Positions 15,073 to 16,462 of a stretch of 16,462 bases of DNA are shown piece after piece. Position 1 is the stretch's first letter. Every line of letters starts with the position of its first letter. The DNA is taken from NCBI GenBank assembly GCA_937910255.1, contig CALEOQ010000571.1:1-16462 (forward strand). The letters run 5' to 3'. Below the pieces are notes generated by a model that had not been told where the DNA came from, did not search any database, and was given only the letters and a program-made list of their open reading frames with translations. Both the position numbers and the translations under genes were made by a program. The DNA comes from an uncultured Caulobacteraceae bacterium. Its GTDB lineage: Bacteria; Pseudomonadota; Alphaproteobacteria; Caulobacterales; Caulobacteraceae.

Positions 15073-16316
15073 CTAAAGGTTGAGCAGGGCCGGGTCGCCC
15101 CCTTGGGCGGCGATATTGACGCTCAGGGCGCGCTCCACGGCGTAGCGTGACAGGGCGTTGGGGCCGCCGGCCTTGGGACCCGTGCCCGACAGACCCTCGC
15201 CGCCGAAGGGCTGGACGCCCACCACGGCGCCGGTCATGCCACGGTTCACATAGGCGTTGCCGGCCGGGACCAGCTCACAGATTCGCCGCGCAAACGATTC
15301 GATCCGCGAATGCACCCCCAGCGTCAGGCCGTAGTTCAGGCCCGCCAGCTCCCGGGCCATCGTTTCCAGCTCGCCGGCCTCATAGCGCACCACATGCAGG
15401 ATCGGGCCGAACACCTCGCGCTCCAGGAAGCCTGGCCGCGGAATCTCCGCCAGGACCGGCCCGAAGAAGGTCCCGCCAGCCGGCGCCTCCAGCCGGTGCA
15501 GGATCTTCGCCTCCCGACCCAGGCGTTCGGCATGCGCCGCCAGGGCCTCCCGGGCCTCGGCGTCGATCACCGGGCCCACATCGGTGGCCGGATCGGCCGG
15601 GTCGCCGAGCACGAGGGCGTCCATCGCCCCGATCAGGCCCTCGATCAGGCCGTCGGCGGTCTCGGCTGGGAGGAAGAGGAGGCGCAGGGCCGAGCAGCGC
15701 TGCCCCGCCGAGCCGAAGGCCGAGAGTATGACGTCATCGATCACCTGCTCGCGCAGGGCGGTGGTGTCGACGAACATGCCGTTCGGGCCGCCGGTCTCGG
15801 CGATGAACGGCACGATCGGCCCTCGCCGTTCGGCCAGGGCGCGATTGATCGCCCAGGCGGTCTCCGTGCCCCCGGTGAAGGCGACACCATCGCAGCCAGG
15901 GTGGGCCACGAGCGCCGCCCCCACCTCGGCGCCCGGCCCGGGCAGCAGGGCCAGGAGTTCGGGGGGCAGGCCGGCGCGATAAAAGAGCCGCACGGCCTGC
16001 GCGGCGATCAGCGGACTCTGCTCGGCCGGCTTGGCCAGCACGGCGTTGCCGGCCGCCAGCGCCGCACAGATCTGACCGGTGAAGATGGCCAGCGGGAAGT
16101 TCCAGGGACTGATGGCCACGAACACGCCGCGACCGCGCAGGGCCAGTGTGTTGGTTTCCCCGACCGGGCCATCCAGCAGCTGCGGGGCGCCGAACCGGGT
16201 CTCGGCCAGATGGGCGTAATAGCGGCAGAAGTCGACGGCCTCGCGCACCTCGGCGACGCCATCGGCCAGGGTCTTGCCGGCCTCCACGGCGCACAGGGCG
16301 ATCAGGCGGTCGCGTT
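15073..16316 (-). CDS. putA: PutA-type delta-1-pyrroline-5-carboxylate dehydrogenase domain, 3' part only
   Basis: Aldehyde dehydrogenase that oxidises glutamate semialdehyde (P5C) to glutamate with NAD, the second step of proline breakdown. The last 413 residues are present, in frame from 16314; residues 1-9 are RDRLIALCA, running into EAGKTLADGVAEVREAVDF, which is typical of PutA. ISPWNFPLAIFTGQ (68-81) binds the cofactor. The catalytic pair is the Glu of FIAETGGPNG (Glu173) and the Cys of GSAGQRCSALR (Cys207). PFGGEGLSGTGPKAGGP near the C terminus is the P5C dehydrogenase signature. The gene is cut by adapter at 16317. The proline dehydrogenase domain of a bifunctional PutA would lie beyond, so a monofunctional P5C dehydrogenase remains possible. 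The protein stops soon after the dehydrogenase domain. Confidence 0.88.
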
Positions 16317-16374
16317 AGATCGGAAGAGCGTCGTGTAGGGAAAGAGTGTAGAACTCGGTGGGCGGCGGCTCATT
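16317..16374 (-). other. Illumina P5 / TruSeq adapter, reverse complement, with errors
   Basis: AGATCGGAAGAGCGTCGTGT and the following bases match the reverse complement of the adapter seen at 94-151. The first 35 bases are exact. The distal part has about five substitutions, consistent with falling read quality. Genomic sequence ends at 16316. Confidence 0.97.
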
Positions 16375-16462
16375 AAAAAAAAAAAAGAACAACAGCGTAC
16401 ACTGCACGCCCACCCTCGCCGACCCGCCTTGCCGCCCGTACCCCCTGCAGCTGCCCACCACC
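16375..16462. other. Poly-A run and noise outside the right adapter
   Basis: Twelve A residues (16375-16386) follow the adapter, mirroring the T run on the left. C-rich sequence without coding or structural signal follows. This is read-through noise, not genome. Confidence 0.85.

Noticed and set aside
16146..16376. Open frame on the plus strand at the right end
   Set aside because: Its C terminus translates adapter sequence and the rest is antisense to the putA-type gene.
1..16462. CRISPR array, tRNA, rRNA, transposase, phage or toxin-antitoxin genes
   Set aside because: Looked for on both strands; no evenly spaced direct repeats, cloverleaf-like sequences or recognisable mobile-element proteins were seen.

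Overview
The window looks like high-GC alphaproteobacterial chromosome, most likely Caulobacterales (Caulobacter, Phenylobacterium or Brevundimonas type). The reasons are the GC-rich codon use, a lipoprotein and TonB receptor directly ahead of a type II secretion (T2SS) operon, and an intergenic repeat packed with GANTC (CcrM) sites. Assignment below order level is inference. Only about 152-16316 is genomic. Both ends carry Illumina P5/TruSeq adapter sequence (94-151, and its reverse complement at 16317-16374), followed outward by T/A runs and unreadable low-complexity bases. The contig ends are therefore artefacts, and the two edge genes (gspE and a putA-type gene) are cut there.

Left block (152-7684, all minus strand). 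In transcription order it holds a surface lipoprotein with a beta-helix-like body (7381-5897), a TonB-dependent receptor (5825-3234), then gspC, gspD and the start of gspE. Two PhoB-type boxes were found by eye. One is a canonical two-half-site box (3138-3155) just ahead of gspC. The other is a three-half-site array (7487-7515) ahead of the lipoprotein gene. Layout and boxes match the phosphate-starvation lipoprotein ElpS and its neighbouring T2SS described in Caulobacter crescentus. The likely reading is a phosphate-limitation regulon: T2SS exports hydrolases or proteases, the lipoprotein acts at the cell surface, and the receptor imports a product. Hairpins after the lipoprotein and receptor genes could separate their expression from the T2SS genes.

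Middle block (7655-12582). A potassium channel with a C-terminal zinc ribbon is divergent from an mscS-otsA pair. The mscS stop and otsA start share a base, so a mechanosensitive channel and trehalose-6-phosphate synthase are probably made together for osmotic stress. A compact SLC13-type permease lies tail-to-tail with otsA.

Right block (12583-16316). A CIR-like palindromic repeat occupies the gap at 12651-12770. Beyond it, on the minus strand in transcription order, are the 3' part of a putA-type gene (P5C dehydrogenase domain), a Tat-exported flavin amine oxidase and a Sec-exported RidA-family protein. The last two look like an imine-generating oxidase paired with an imine-hydrolysing partner, both outside the cytoplasm. 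No RNA genes, CRISPR arrays, transposases, phage genes or origins were seen.
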